Numbered from the stretch's first letter, positions 17,789 through 27,053 are shown. The stretch is 64,000 nt of DNA from Nitrospirillum viridazoti CBAmc (GCF_000730165.1 NZ_CP022111.1:1426001-1490000); one strand, 5' to 3'. The notes: generated by a model not told the origin, from the letters alone. A program made the numbers and translations.

Positions 17789-18008
17789 GGCCACAATGAG
17801 CAGCCGGGATTTCAACCAGGACGTGGGCGGCGCCAAGCGTGCGGCGCTGAGCGAGCCGGTGTTCATCACCGACCGCGGCACCCCCACCCATGTGCTGCTG
17901 AATTTCGAGACTTTCCTGCGGCTTACCGGCGACGGGCAGAGCATCGTCGACCTGCTGGCCATGCCCGAGGACGTGCCCCTGGCCCCGGCCCGCCTGGACA
18001 TCGCCTGA
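17787..18008 (+). CDS. Phd/YefM-type antitoxin
   Basis: A 73-residue protein with the Phd/YefM fold: SSRDFNQDVGGAKRAAL helix, the strand EPVFITDRGTPTHVLLN, and FETFLRL. The C-terminal tail, expected to wrap the toxin, ends in ARLDIA. It is the first gene of a two-gene module, and its stop overlaps the toxin ATG (TGATG). It should bind the duplicated site at 17750-17788 and neutralise the PIN protein. Confidence 0.85.
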   Translation: MATMSSRDFNQDVGGAKRAALSEPVFITDRGTPTHVLLNFETFLRLTGDGQSIVDLLAMPEDVPLAPARLDIA

Positions 18009-18508
18009 TGTTCCTGCTGGACACCCCCGTCATCCTGGAACTACGTGGCGCCAAGACTGAAAGGGCCGACGAAGGCGTGCGCGCCTGGGCCGCCGACATC
18101 CCCCGCCAGCAGCTGTTCCTGTCGGCCCTCAGCCTGATGGAGCTGGCGGAGTCGGTCGGCAAGGCGGAGCGGACGGACAAGGCCGCCGGCGCGGCGCTGC
18201 GCGCCTGGCTGGACGACCGGGTGATGGTGGCGTTCGAGGGGCGCATCCTGCCCGTGGACGCGGCCGTGGCCCTGCGGCGCGCCGGCGTCGCCCTGCCCAA
18301 CAATCGTGACGCCCTGCTGGCCGCCACCGCCCTGGTGCACGGCCTGACGGTGGTCACGCCCAACGTCGCCGCCTACCGTACCGGCCGGCTGAAGGTGTTC
18401 AACCCCTGGGGCTACGCCGCCGGGGAGGCGGAGGAGGACATCGCCGACTGGCGCCAGGCGGCCAAGACCAGCCCGGTATGGCTGAAAAGCCTGTTCCTGC
18501 GCTTCTGA
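18008..18508 (+). CDS. PIN-domain toxin-like protein with altered active site
   Basis: A 166-residue PIN-fold protein of the VapC/FitB type, expected to be an RNase. The first Asp is present (LLDTPVILEL), with Pro replacing the usual Asn. The Glu in SLMELAES is present, and so is the Asp in NNRDALLAATA. The last motif reads TPNVAAYRTG where functional relatives usually have TRNxxDF, so the fourth acidic residue is missing. The protein is ~30 residues longer than standard VapC, with a helical C-terminal extension. It may be weakened or specialised. Confidence 0.8.
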   Translation: MFLLDTPVILELRGAKTERADEGVRAWAADIPRQQLFLSALSLMELAESVGKAERTDKAAGAALRAWLDDRVMVAFEGRILPVDAAVALRRAGVALPNNRDALLAATALVHGLTVVTPNVAAYRTGRLKVFNPWGYAAGEAEEDIADWRQAAKTSPVWLKSLFLRF

Positions 18509-18536
18509 TACGCCACCGCTGGTACGCCACTGCGCC

Positions 18537-19457
18537 TCAGCAGGCGGGCTTGGGCAGGGGCTCCAGCGCCACCAGTTCGGCCCGCACCTTGAAGTCGCCG
18601 TAGTCGATCAGCATGGACTGCACGATGCCGTTGTCCATCAGCATCATGGCGGTGTCGTAGTCGGGCAGCGCTTGCTGGTCGTCGTTGGCGAAGAAGGCCA
18701 GGTGCACGGGCCAGGCCTTGTCCTTATGCAGGGCGGCCACGACGATGGCGTCCTTGGCCAGGGGCTTGGCCTTGCCGATGACGGCGGAGACGGGGCCCGC
18801 CTCCTCCGCCTCCGACCCGTCGAACACGGGACGGACATAGACCGGCGTGTCGCCGTGGCGGGCCTGGTTGATCAGCAGCAGGGTGTGGGCGGTGGGGAAG
18901 ACGGTGCCGGGCGCCAGTTCAATGTCCTGGGGCTTGGGCTTCTCGAAATGGGCGACGCCCCCATCCTCGCCGTTCAGGGTCGCCACCCCCTTCATTTCCT
19001 CATCCGGCTGGCCGGTGACCTGCTTGCGGACGTTGAAGCGGTAGACGCTGCCGTCCTTGGCCTCCCACGTCGTATAGCTGGTGGTCATCTCCTGGTCGTC
19101 CGCCTCGGAATAAAGGAAGCGGATCTGGAAGCGCTGTTCCGTGGTCCAGCCGCGGCAGACGTCATTCCAGGCGAAGTTCATGGCGCCGACCACGCCGGTG
19201 ACGCGGCTGCCCTCACGCGAGGAGGCCAGGGTCAGGCGATAGGCGGCGCGATGGGGGGACATCTGCGCGCCCACCGCCATGACCGTGCCGGCCATGGGGC
19301 CACCGTTGGAGGTGGGGGCGACCGTGGGCGGGGCGGCAGACGGCGCCGCAGGGGCGGGGGCTGCCGACGATGGGGGCGTGGCGCCGACGGCCATCGCCAC
19401 CGGCAGGGCCAGAACGGCCAGGGACGCCAAACCCATGCTCACCAGACGTGCGCGCAT
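18537..19457 (-). CDS. eipB: EipB-family cell envelope integrity protein (DUF1849)
   Basis: A 306-residue periplasmic protein of the DUF1849/EipB family, a beta-spiral protein needed for envelope integrity in Brucella. After the signal peptide (about 1-26) comes a Pro/Ala/Ser-rich linker. The domain then shows SPHRAAYRLTLAS, VCRGWTTEQRF, YTTWEAKDG, and a terminal MLIDYGDFKVRAELV. I start it at the ATG at 19457, which gives a clean signal peptide; the frame continues a further 288 nt upstream in low-complexity sequence. A C-terminal Cys (PAC end) and the VCRG Cys could form the family's disulfide. Confidence 0.88.
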   Translation of the reverse strand: MRARLVSMGLASLAVLALPVAMAVGATPPSSAAPAPAAPSAAPPTVAPTSNGGPMAGTVMAVGAQMSPHRAAYRLTLASSREGSRVTGVVGAMNFAWNDVCRGWTTEQRFQIRFLYSEADDQEMTTSYTTWEAKDGSVYRFNVRKQVTGQPDEEMKGVATLNGEDGGVAHFEKPKPQDIELAPGTVFPTAHTLLLINQARHGDTPVYVRPVFDGSEAEEAGPVSAVIGKAKPLAKDAIVVAALHKDKAWPVHLAFFANDDQQALPDYDTAMMLMDNGIVQSMLIDYGDFKVRAELVALEPLPKPAC

Positions 19458-19834
19458 TCTTATCGTCACTCTCGCTACCTCAACCCGGGCCAAGCCCGAA
19501 CCCTCAGCATGCCGTGTACCGGGGGCCGACGCCAAGCTTCTTGTCGTCACAGGGCGCACCCGCCGGCCGCCCGCCAACCGGACGCCTGGGAAACCTTTGG
19601 ATGATACGGCCCCGCCGGCCCCTGTCGTCGTCCTCCGGTCCGCCACCCTTTGGAATAGGGGGCAGACATTGCCGGTTGGATCTACCGAAAGGGGGCCGGC
19701 AAAAACTGCCGCAGGCGGGGCACGGCCTACCCCTGCAAAATGCAAACCGTTTCATTTCAATGCACTAGGTAGCGGCATGGCCCTTGCGATCTCCAGTTCG
19801 CGTCATCACCGACGCCCCAAACGGAGTAGCGCCC
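19458..19834. other. Intergenic region between eipB and the GGDEF gene
   Basis: About 377 nt that must hold the divergent promoters of eipB and the GGDEF gene. Both strands have open frames here, but none has a credible start or composition. I see no hairpin with a U-tract and no convincing operator. Confidence 0.3.
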
Positions 19835-20512
19835 ATGACCCCGCCGGACACCGCCCTGCCCCTGATGCCCGCCATCAACCTGACCCTGCCCCGGGGCCAG
19901 ATGCCGGTGGGCCTGCGCGGTCCCGAGGCGGCGGCCAGCCTGAACCAGCTGCTGGTGCAGGAACTGGCCATGCGCCTGGCGGACGCGGAACGCATCATCA
20001 CCGAACAGCGCGACCGCATCGACTACCTGGAAACGCTGAGCACCACGGATGAGCTGACCGGCCTGCTGAACCGGCGCGGCTTCCAGGTCGCCTTCCGGCG
20101 CGAGCTGGCGGGGGCGCGGCGCGGCGGCCGGGGCGGCGTGCTGGTGATGGTCGACCTGGACGGCTTCAAGCGCATCAACGACGTGCACAGCCACCAGGCC
20201 GGCGACGCCTACCTGCGCATGGTGGCCCGCACCCTGGCCGACCATGTGCGCGCCCAGGACATCGTGGCCCGCCTGGGCGGTGACGAATTCGCCGTGCTGC
20301 TGACCCGCGTGGCGCCCGACCAGGGCATGCAGCGCGCCGAGGCCCTGTCCGCCACCCTGCACCAGATGGCGTTGGACTGGCAGACCCACAGCCTGCCGCT
20401 GAAGGCCAGCTTCGGCTGCCAGGCCTACGGCGCCGACGACCGCGAGGACGAGGTGCTGCACCGCGCCGACGTGCTGATGTACCAGACCAAAGCGGCTTCT
20501 AAAGCGGCTTGA
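19835..20512 (+). CDS. GGDEF-domain diguanylate cyclase
   Basis: A 225-residue cytoplasmic protein made of a short N-terminal region with a helical linker (about 35-70) and one GGDEF domain. The linker ends in TTDELTGLLNRRGF; VDLDGFKRIND is the metal site and RLGGDEF the active site. RAQD, five residues before GGDEF, is an intact I-site, so product inhibition is expected. The ATG at 19835 has GGAG 8 nt upstream and is preferred over an in-frame start at 19784. No sensory domain is visible; the N-terminal ~35 residues are Pro-rich and unassigned. Confidence 0.9.
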   Translation: MTPPDTALPLMPAINLTLPRGQMPVGLRGPEAAASLNQLLVQELAMRLADAERIITEQRDRIDYLETLSTTDELTGLLNRRGFQVAFRRELAGARRGGRGGVLVMVDLDGFKRINDVHSHQAGDAYLRMVARTLADHVRAQDIVARLGGDEFAVLLTRVAPDQGMQRAEALSATLHQMALDWQTHSLPLKASFGCQAYGADDREDEVLHRADVLMYQTKAASKAA

Positions 20513-20551
20513 CGCCGCCCTACCCTGCGGGCGGGCCCATCCGGGCCCTTG

Positions 20552-20815
20552 CTAGCGTATCAATGTATCATAATCGGCGTGCGTGCCGATCCAGAACCAA
20601 TAGATCGTATCGCCTTCAAAAAGGCCAAGCGCACGGTAGTGCAGACCCACACGTATTGAATACATCGGCTCTTTGGTGTTCAGCCGCTTGAAATGGAGCG
20701 CCGCGTATTGCGGATCCATTTTCCACATGACGTATGCACGCTTGGCCGACTTCCGGATGTTTCGCGGCAACTGACGGTATAGCCGCCAGAAGCCCTTGGT
20801 CGCCCGCGACTGCAT
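20552..20815 (-). CDS. RelE/ParE-like toxin candidate
   Basis: An 87-residue basic protein. The N-terminal two helices (TKGFWRLYRQLPRNIRKSAKRAY) are followed by the strands PMYSIRVGLHYRALGLFEG and TIYWFWIGTHADYDTLI. These match the RelE/HigB fold pattern (VGxxYRALG, WIGTHxxYD). It overlaps the upstream small acidic gene as TAATG, the usual antitoxin-toxin layout. Such proteins are typically ribosome-dependent mRNA interferases, but activity here is inferred. Confidence 0.75.
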   Translation of the reverse strand: MQSRATKGFWRLYRQLPRNIRKSAKRAYVMWKMDPQYAALHFKRLNTKEPMYSIRVGLHYRALGLFEGDTIYWFWIGTHADYDTLIR

Positions 20816-21039
20816 TATTCCGGCAATTCGTCCGGTATGAGGGGCAATGTTTCGCCGTGCAGGATCTGCGCCCGCACATCCCTTGCGATCTCATCCAGCT
20901 TCACGGCGTCCCGGCTGAATTTCGCCTGCCATTCCAGCTCATCCTCCATCTCATCGAGCATGAGCGTGGCAATCTGGTCCTGCTCAGCAGCCGGCAACTT
21001 CGCCGCTCGTTCGAACGCTTTTTCCAGCAGCGTGGCCAT
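20815..21039 (-). CDS. Antitoxin candidate of the RelE/ParE-like pair
   Basis: A 74-residue acidic helical protein: MATLLEKAFERAAKLPAAEQ, then DEMEDELEWQAKFSRD. No DNA-binding motif is obvious. It is directly upstream of and overlaps the basic RelE-like protein. The ATG at 21039 has AAGGA about 8 nt upstream; a GTG at 21066 is possible. The pairing is the main support; I do not recognise a named antitoxin family. Confidence 0.65.
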   Translation of the reverse strand: MATLLEKAFERAAKLPAAEQDQIATLMLDEMEDELEWQAKFSRDAVKLDEIARDVRAQILHGETLPLIPDELPE

Positions 21040-21108
21040 GGCGCGGTTCCTTAATTCTGTCTTCACAATGTAGGCACCGGGGATGAATGCGTCAAATGAC
21101 GCGCGTCC

Positions 21109-21591
21109 TTACCCCTGCCGCCGGTAGGTGCCCTTCAGGAAGGGCGTCCAGGTCAGGCCGCCGTCGGTGGAGCGGTCGATGGCGGTTTCCATATGGTCGG
21201 GCACCGGCCACCAATAGCGGTGGCGGGCACGGCCGCGCGGGGAAGTGCGGATGAAGGTGTAGCCTTCCGCACCCGGTTCCTCCGCCCCCTCCACCGGACC
21301 CCACAGGCCGGGTGCCGGGGTGGCCGGCACATAACCCATGTCGTCGAACCAGAACAGCAGATGCACGGCCACGTCGGGGTCCCAGGTCAGGACGCCGTGG
21401 GCAGTGAAGGCCCCGGCCTCCCCCCGGTCGAAGACATAGTCCAGCACCAGGTGGTGGCCATTGAGGGCGGGACGCACGGTCATGCGCGCCTTACCAGGGC
21501 CACCGGGGCCATAGGGGCTGGGCTGCACGGCGTCCGTGCCCGCCCAGTCGCCGGCGAAGGCGGCGGTCAGCCGCCGCATCTCCTCATGCAT
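21109..21591 (-). CDS. DUF1579-like hypothetical protein
   Basis: A 160-residue soluble protein with alternating beta strands and conserved-looking segments FAGDWAGTDAV, LNGHHLVLDYVFDRG, HGVLTWDPD and WFDDMGY. These resemble the DUF1579 (lipocalin-like) pattern, whose function is unknown. A strong purine-rich ribosome site (GAGGAGAAGG) precedes the ATG. It lies 29 nt downstream of the M16 peptidase gene and may be co-transcribed with it. Confidence 0.65.
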   Translation of the reverse strand: MHEEMRRLTAAFAGDWAGTDAVQPSPYGPGGPGKARMTVRPALNGHHLVLDYVFDRGEAGAFTAHGVLTWDPDVAVHLLFWFDDMGYVPATPAPGLWGPVEGAEEPGAEGYTFIRTSPRGRARHRYWWPVPDHMETAIDRSTDGGLTWTPFLKGTYRRQG

Positions 21592-21620
21592 GGCCTTCTC
21601 CTCGGCTTACGGCCCCCGGC

Positions 21621-24578
21621 TTACGGCTGTCCGGCCTTGGCGTCGGCCTTGCCCGCATCCTTCTTGCCCACCTCCTTCTTGGACGCCGCCGCCTTCAGGC
21701 TGCCGCTGTCCAGGTTCAGCTGGGCGGCGGGGATGACCTGCACCTTGGGATATTTCTGCTTCAGGGCGGGCAGGAACTGGGCGCTGTCGCCCACCACCAC
21801 CAGGCTGCTTTGGGCCGGCGACAGGGTGCGGGCGGCGGCGGCCTGCACCTGGGCGGGGGTTACGGCCTGGACGCTGCTGATGTAGCGGCCGATTTCGCCC
21901 AGGTCGACGCCCTGCAGGGCCAGGCTGCCCACCAGACTGGCCACGCCGTGGGTGGTTTCCACCGTGCGGCCGAAATTGCCGATCAGCACGGCCTTGCGGC
22001 CAGCCAGTTCCGTCTCCGCCGGCGCCTGGGTGCCCAGCTTGCCCATCTCCGTCATGATCAGGCCGGCGACCTCGGGGGCGGAGGGGTTCTTGGTCTGGGT
22101 GCTGGCGACGAAGGGCCCCGGCACGCGGCGGAAATCCAGGGCCGAGCCGGCGCCATAGCTCAGGCCCCGCTTGATGCGGATTTCCTCGTTCAGGCGCGAG
22201 GAATAACCCACGCCCAGCACGGCGTTGGCCACGCTGGCCGGGTAGTAGTCCTTGTCCGACCGCGCCAGGCCCGGCCGCACCACCAGCACCGCCGCCTGGC
22301 CGGCCTTGGGCAGGTCCACCACCACGGCGCGCCCGGCGGGTTGCGCGGGCGAGGATGGCAGCGCCGGCAAGGGCGTCGCCGGCTTGGCCCAATCACCGAA
22401 CAGCTTTTCCGCGATGCCGAAGCCCTGCTCCGCCGTCAGCGGGCCGGCCAGCACCAGGGTGGCGTTATCCGGCCGCCACCAGGTGTGGTGGTAGGCGGAG
22501 AGGTCGGCGGGCTTCAGCGCCGCCAGCGATTTGGGCGTGCCGGTCAGCGGGTGGCCGTAGGCGGCGTCGGCGTAAAGCACGCGCGGCCCCACCAGCTTGG
22601 CCAGGCCGGCCGGGTCCTTCAGGGTGACGGACAGGCCGTCCAGCGCCTGGTGCCGCTCCCGCTCCAGCTCTTCCTTCTGAAAGGCCGGGTTGCGGGCCAC
22701 GTCGGCGAAGATCTCCATGGCCGGGGCCAACACGTCGCCCTTCACCAGCAGCGACAGTTCCGACCCGTCCCAGCCGGCGGCGGCGTTCAGGGTGCCGCCC
22801 AGCGCCTCGACATCGCGCGCGATCTCAGGGGCGGAGCGCTTGGCCGTGCCCTTGGTCAGCACGTTGGCCGTCATGGCCGCCGTGCCCGGCAGGGCTCCTG
22901 GGTCCACCGCCCCGCCGCCGCCGATGCGCAGGCTGGCCTGGATCAGCGGCACGCCGTGGGTGGGCGCCACGATGACGCGCAGGCCGTTGGCCAGGCGCTT
23001 TTCCACCGGCTGCGGCAGGGCCGCGTCCACGGCGGGGCCGGCGGTGGGCGGGGCCTGGCGCTGGTCGGCCGGAGCCGGCTGCACCACCTTCAGGTCGGCC
23101 GGCACCACCAGCGGGGCGGCGTCGATGGCGGTGGAGGTCGCCACCGTGTCGGTGCCCTTCTCCGGACCATCCGCCGGAACATAGCGCACGGAAATCTTGG
23201 TTTCGGGCTTCAGCCAGGTGGCCGCCACCCGCTTCACATCGTCGGCCGTCACCGCCTGCACGTCGGCCAGCAGGGTGTCGGCACGCTTGGGATCGCCGAA
23301 GATGACGGCGGCGCGGGCCAGCAGGCTGGCGCGGCCGTTGGCCGTCTCCCGCTCCTCCAGTTCATCGGTCACCAGCTGGTTGCGGGCGGCGGCCAGCTCG
23401 GCCTCCGTCACGCCGTCCTTGGACACCTTGTCCAGCTCCTCCAGCAGGGCCTTCTCCCCCGCCTCGGCCGTGGCGCCGCCGGCCAGGATGGCGCCGATGG
23501 CGTAGGCGCCCGGCTGCTGGTTCACCTCCTGGAAGGTGAACACCTGGCTGGCCACCTGCTTCTCATAGACCAGGGACTGGTTCAGGCGGCTGCTGTCGCC
23601 ATGGCCCAGGATGCTGTCCAGCACCAGCAGGGCCGGCAGATCCTTGTCCGTCGCCTTGGGGAAGGGATAGCTCAGCAGCACGGCCGGCAGGGGGGCGTTG
23701 GCCTCCGTCACCGTCAGGGTCTGCGGGGCGGTGCGCGCCGGCTCCACCGCCGTCACCCGCGGGATGGGCGTGGCCGGATGGGTCAGGGGGCCGAAATACT
23801 TGTCCACCCAGGCGTTCAGTTCCTCGGGCTTGAAGTTGCCCACCACCACCAGGGTGGCGTTGTCCGGCCGGTAATAGGTGGCGTGGAAGGCCTGCACGTC
23901 CTGCAGGGTAGCGGCGTCCAGATCCTCGATGCTGCCGATGCCGGGGCGGCCGTAGGGATGCACCTTGAAACTGACCTGCGGGAACATGAGGTAGAACAGC
24001 TTGCCGTAGGGCTGGGCCAGCACGCGCTGCCGCAATTCCTCCTTCACCACGTCGCGCTCGGACTTGAAGTTCTCCTCATCCACGACGAGGGAGCCCATGC
24101 GCTCCGCCTCCGCCCACAGGATGCGCTCCAGGTGGTTGGCGGGCACGGTCTCGAAGTAGTCGGTGTAGTCGGCGTTGGTGGAGGCGTTGTTGTAGCCGCC
24201 CACGTCCTCCGTCAGGCGGTCGAACTGCTCCGCCGCCATGTCGCGCGTGCTCTTGAACATCATGTGCTCGAAGAGGTGGGCGAAGCCGCTGCGCCCCTTG
24301 GGATCGTCCTTGGAGCCGACGCTGTACCACACCTGCACCGACACGGTGGGCGTGGTGGTATCCGGCAGGGCGATGACCTTCAGGCCATTGGCCAGCGTGC
24401 GCTCGGTGATGGCCAGCGGCGGCACCGACACCTTCCCCCCCGGCACCTCCGCCCCCGGCACGATGGGCGTGTCGGCCGCCCCCATCCCCCCTGCCAGCGC
24501 GGGCAGGCTGGAGCAGAGGGCCGTGGTCAGGGCCAGGGCCGTGGCCGCGGCCGTGAACGTGCGGGTGAAGCGCATCAT
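21621..24578 (-). CDS. M16 family zinc peptidase with two tandem domains
   Basis: A 985-residue secreted peptidase; a signal peptide (TFTAAATALALTTALCSSLPALAGG) occupies about residues 1-32. The N-terminal M16 unit has the inverted zinc motif HLFEHMMF and the downstream Glu in the ERDVVKEELRQRV segment. The second unit, from about 520, keeps the M16 fold signature (LRIGGGGAVDPGALPGTAAM) but has no HxxEH, so it is the non-catalytic half, as in pitrilysin-type enzymes. It probably degrades short peptides in the periplasm. The Met pair at 24578/24575 follows GGAAG; the frame extends upstream into non-coding-looking sequence. Confidence 0.9.
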   Translation of the reverse strand: MMRFTRTFTAAATALALTTALCSSLPALAGGMGAADTPIVPGAEVPGGKVSVPPLAITERTLANGLKVIALPDTTTPTVSVQVWYSVGSKDDPKGRSGFAHLFEHMMFKSTRDMAAEQFDRLTEDVGGYNNASTNADYTDYFETVPANHLERILWAEAERMGSLVVDEENFKSERDVVKEELRQRVLAQPYGKLFYLMFPQVSFKVHPYGRPGIGSIEDLDAATLQDVQAFHATYYRPDNATLVVVGNFKPEELNAWVDKYFGPLTHPATPIPRVTAVEPARTAPQTLTVTEANAPLPAVLLSYPFPKATDKDLPALLVLDSILGHGDSSRLNQSLVYEKQVASQVFTFQEVNQQPGAYAIGAILAGGATAEAGEKALLEELDKVSKDGVTEAELAAARNQLVTDELEERETANGRASLLARAAVIFGDPKRADTLLADVQAVTADDVKRVAATWLKPETKISVRYVPADGPEKGTDTVATSTAIDAAPLVVPADLKVVQPAPADQRQAPPTAGPAVDAALPQPVEKRLANGLRVIVAPTHGVPLIQASLRIGGGGAVDPGALPGTAAMTANVLTKGTAKRSAPEIARDVEALGGTLNAAAGWDGSELSLLVKGDVLAPAMEIFADVARNPAFQKEELERERHQALDGLSVTLKDPAGLAKLVGPRVLYADAAYGHPLTGTPKSLAALKPADLSAYHHTWWRPDNATLVLAGPLTAEQGFGIAEKLFGDWAKPATPLPALPSSPAQPAGRAVVVDLPKAGQAAVLVVRPGLARSDKDYYPASVANAVLGVGYSSRLNEEIRIKRGLSYGAGSALDFRRVPGPFVASTQTKNPSAPEVAGLIMTEMGKLGTQAPAETELAGRKAVLIGNFGRTVETTHGVASLVGSLALQGVDLGEIGRYISSVQAVTPAQVQAAAARTLSPAQSSLVVVGDSAQFLPALKQKYPKVQVIPAAQLNLDSGSLKAAASKKEVGKKDAGKADAKAGQP

Positions 24579-24810
24579 GGGTGCCGTCTTCCTTCTTGGG
24601 CTGCCGGCCGCGCGACTGCGGCGTCCGGGAATGGGCCTGGTTCCTACATAGCCCAAAACCGCCCGGCTGAGGCGGGGCATTTGGTTAATTCGTTGTAACA
24701 AAACGATCCCCACCGCGTTCGCGCCCCCCGCCCAAGCCCTGGCCCCGCCCACTGTCACGCCCATGCGGGCGATAGGCGGGCCCGGCATACGGCGGAAGGC
24801 TGCCATGCAC

Positions 24811-24831
24811 GAATGAAAGTCACTTGCATTC
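24811..24831. promoter_or_regulatory. GAATG-N11-CATTC inverted repeat upstream of the siderophore receptor
   Basis: GAATG (24811-24815) and CATTC (24827-24831) are separated by 11 nt. The 11-nt spacing equals that of the TGCGAATG-N11-CACTCGCA element upstream of the second siderophore receptor. It lies ~34 nt before the Fur-like box, in the 318-nt gap between the divergent M16 peptidase and receptor genes. A shared metal-responsive regulator is a possibility. Confidence 0.35.
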
Positions 24832-24864
24832 ACAATTCCCGCCGCATAACCATCCCGTTAGAAA

Positions 24865-24879
24865 TGATAATAATTATTA
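24865..24879. promoter_or_regulatory. Fur-like iron box
   Basis: TGATAAT-A-ATTATTA is a 7-1-7 inverted repeat with one mismatch, close to the classical Fur consensus. It lies 17 nt before the start of a TonB-dependent siderophore receptor, so iron-repressed expression is expected. Confidence 0.7.
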
Positions 24880-24896
24880 GTTGCTGGAGACTTTCC

Positions 24897-27053
24897 ATGT
24901 CCAACCTGCGGCAGTTCCTCTCTGTGTATCCCCTGGCCTTGGCCTCGGCCGTCTCCATGGTCGCCCTGAGCGCCGGCGGCGCCTGGGCGGCGGACGACGC
25001 GGCGGCCGACGCCAGCCCGTCCAGCGAGGTGGTGATCATCGGCCAACGTTCCGCCACCGATGCCGCCAGCGCCCTGAAGACCGCGGCCCCGCTGGTGGAA
25101 ACGCCGCAGTCGGTCAGCGTCATCAGCCGGGATGAGCTGAACCTGCGCGTGGCGGAGAACCTGAACGATGCCCTGAACTACACGGCCGGTGTTGCCACCG
25201 ACACGCGCGGCAACACCGCCGGCCGCTATGACCTGATGACCGTGCGCGGCTTCAACGCCGACCAGTACCTGGACGGCCTGCACCTCATCAGCTCGGTCAA
25301 CGGCTACGCCACGCCGCAGATCGACCTGTCGTTCCTGGAGCGGATCGAGGTGGTGAAGGGCCCGGCCTCCGTGCTCTACGGCAACGCCAACCCCGGCGGC
25401 ATCGCCGCCCTGACCAGCAAGCTGCCCACCGGCCAGACCTTCGGTGAGGTCAGCGTGACCGCCGGCAGCTTTGGCACCGTGCGCGAGACGGCGGACATCG
25501 GCGGCACGCTCGACCCCAACGGCGTGCTGAGCTATCGCCTGGTGGGGGTCAACGACCGCTCCGACACCCAGATCAGCCACACCGAATCCGAACGCTTCGG
25601 CATCAGCCCCAGCATCACCTACCGCCCCGACGACAAGACCAGCTGGACCGTGCTGTACGTGCACCAGCAGGACCCCCGGAGCGGCGCCTATGGCTCCGTG
25701 CCCGTCCAGGGCTCGCTGCTGCCCAACCCCAATGGCCAGGTCGCGCGCGACTTCTATGATGGCGAGCCGGATTTCGAGCGGTTCAACCGCACCGAAAACA
25801 TGGTCACCTCGCTGTTCACCCACAAGTTCGACGACGACTGGGCGGTGCACCAGAACACCCGCTACATGCACCTGACGACGCTGTACAACAGCGTCTACAA
25901 CGCCGGCTACTTCACCGACGCCAACGAGACCAAGCTGGCCCGCGCCCTGGCCGTGGCGCGGGAGGAGCTGAACAACGTCACGCTGGACAACAATGTGACC
26001 GGCGTGGTGCGCACCGGCGCCCTGACCCACAACCTGATCTTCGGCGTCGATTTCCAGAACACGGTGCAGACGGAGGCCTCGGGCTTCGGCGGCAGCGTCG
26101 CCGACATAGACATCTTCAACCCGGTCTACGGCTCCGCCCTGACCCTGCCGGCCACCAGCTTCGACGTGCGCCTGCACATGAGCCAGACCGGCGTCTATGC
26201 CCAGGATCAGATCTCGTATGGCGGGTTCCGCCTGGTGCTGAGCGGCCGCAACGACTGGCTGGACATCAGCCAGCTGGACCATCTCAGCAACGGCACGACG
26301 TCGAAGGATGAGAGCAAGTTCACCGGCCGCGCCGGCCTGCTCTACCTGTTCGACAACGGGGTGGCGCCCTACGTCTCCTACGCCACCTCCTTCCTGCCGC
26401 AGACCACGGTGGACCGGAACGGCAACGTGCTGGCCCCGACGGAGGGCAAGCAGGTCGAGGTGGGCGTGAAGTACCAGCCCAAGGTGTGGAACGCCCTGCT
26501 GACCGCCAGCCTGTATGAACTGCGCGAGACCAACGTCGCCACCACCGACCCCAGCTTCCCCACCGCCTCCATCGCGGCGGGTGAGGTGCGGTCGCGCGGC
26601 GTGGAGCTCGAGGGCTCCGCCCACCCCATCACCGGGCTGACCGTGCACGCCAGCTACACCTACATCGACAACCAGGTGACCAAGGACAATTCGGGCCTGG
26701 AGGGCACCCGCCCCTACGCCGTGCCGCAGACCACGGCCAACGGCTACGCCAACTACGTCCTGCAGGACGGCCCTCTGGCCGGCCTGGGCTTCGGCGGCGG
26801 CGTGCGCTACATCGGCCGCGGCTACAACGGCGTGGCCGGCAGCGGCAGCCTGACCATCCCCGGCGCCACCCTGTTCGACCTGATGGGCAGCTACGACTTC
26901 AAGCACCTGGCCCCGCAGCTGGACGGCCTGACCCTGAACATCGACGCCACCAACCTGCTGGACCGCCGGTATATCTCGTCCTGCTACAGCAGCATCTGGT
27001 GCTGGTACGGCCCGGGGCGGGATGTGAAGGCGAACGTGGCGTATCGGTGGTGA
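24897..27053 (+). CDS. TonB-dependent siderophore receptor (FhuA/ferrichrome-like)
   Basis: A 718-residue outer-membrane receptor that imports ferric siderophores using TonB energy. A signal peptide ends near GGAWA (about residue 32). A TonB-box-like SEVVIIG follows, then the plug domain (about 65-170: [45 protein letters not shown]) and a beta-barrel ending in the terminal Trp of VKANVAYRW. CYSSIWCWYG near the C-terminus matches a common siderophore-receptor segment. GGAG 8 nt upstream supports the ATG at 24897. The Fur-like box just upstream indicates iron control. Confidence 0.93.
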   Translation: MSNLRQFLSVYPLALASAVSMVALSAGGAWAADDAAADASPSSEVVIIGQRSATDAASALKTAAPLVETPQSVSVISRDELNLRVAENLNDALNYTAGVATDTRGNTAGRYDLMTVRGFNADQYLDGLHLISSVNGYATPQIDLSFLERIEVVKGPASVLYGNANPGGIAALTSKLPTGQTFGEVSVTAGSFGTVRETADIGGTLDPNGVLSYRLVGVNDRSDTQISHTESERFGISPSITYRPDDKTSWTVLYVHQQDPRSGAYGSVPVQGSLLPNPNGQVARDFYDGEPDFERFNRTENMVTSLFTHKFDDDWAVHQNTRYMHLTTLYNSVYNAGYFTDANETKLARALAVAREELNNVTLDNNVTGVVRTGALTHNLIFGVDFQNTVQTEASGFGGSVADIDIFNPVYGSALTLPATSFDVRLHMSQTGVYAQDQISYGGFRLVLSGRNDWLDISQLDHLSNGTTSKDESKFTGRAGLLYLFDNGVAPYVSYATSFLPQTTVDRNGNVLAPTEGKQVEVGVKYQPKVWNALLTASLYELRETNVATTDPSFPTASIAAGEVRSRGVELEGSAHPITGLTVHASYTYIDNQVTKDNSGLEGTRPYAVPQTTANGYANYVLQDGPLAGLGFGGGVRYIGRGYNGVAGSGSLTIPGATLFDLMGSYDFKHLAPQLDGLTLNIDATNLLDRRYISSCYSSIWCWYGPGRDVKANVAYRW

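Noticed and set aside
21810-24698. A 962-codon open frame antisense to the M16 peptidase
   Set aside because: It is a high-GC shadow, rich in His, Gln, Gly and Arg, with no domain. The opposite strand encodes an unmistakable peptidase.
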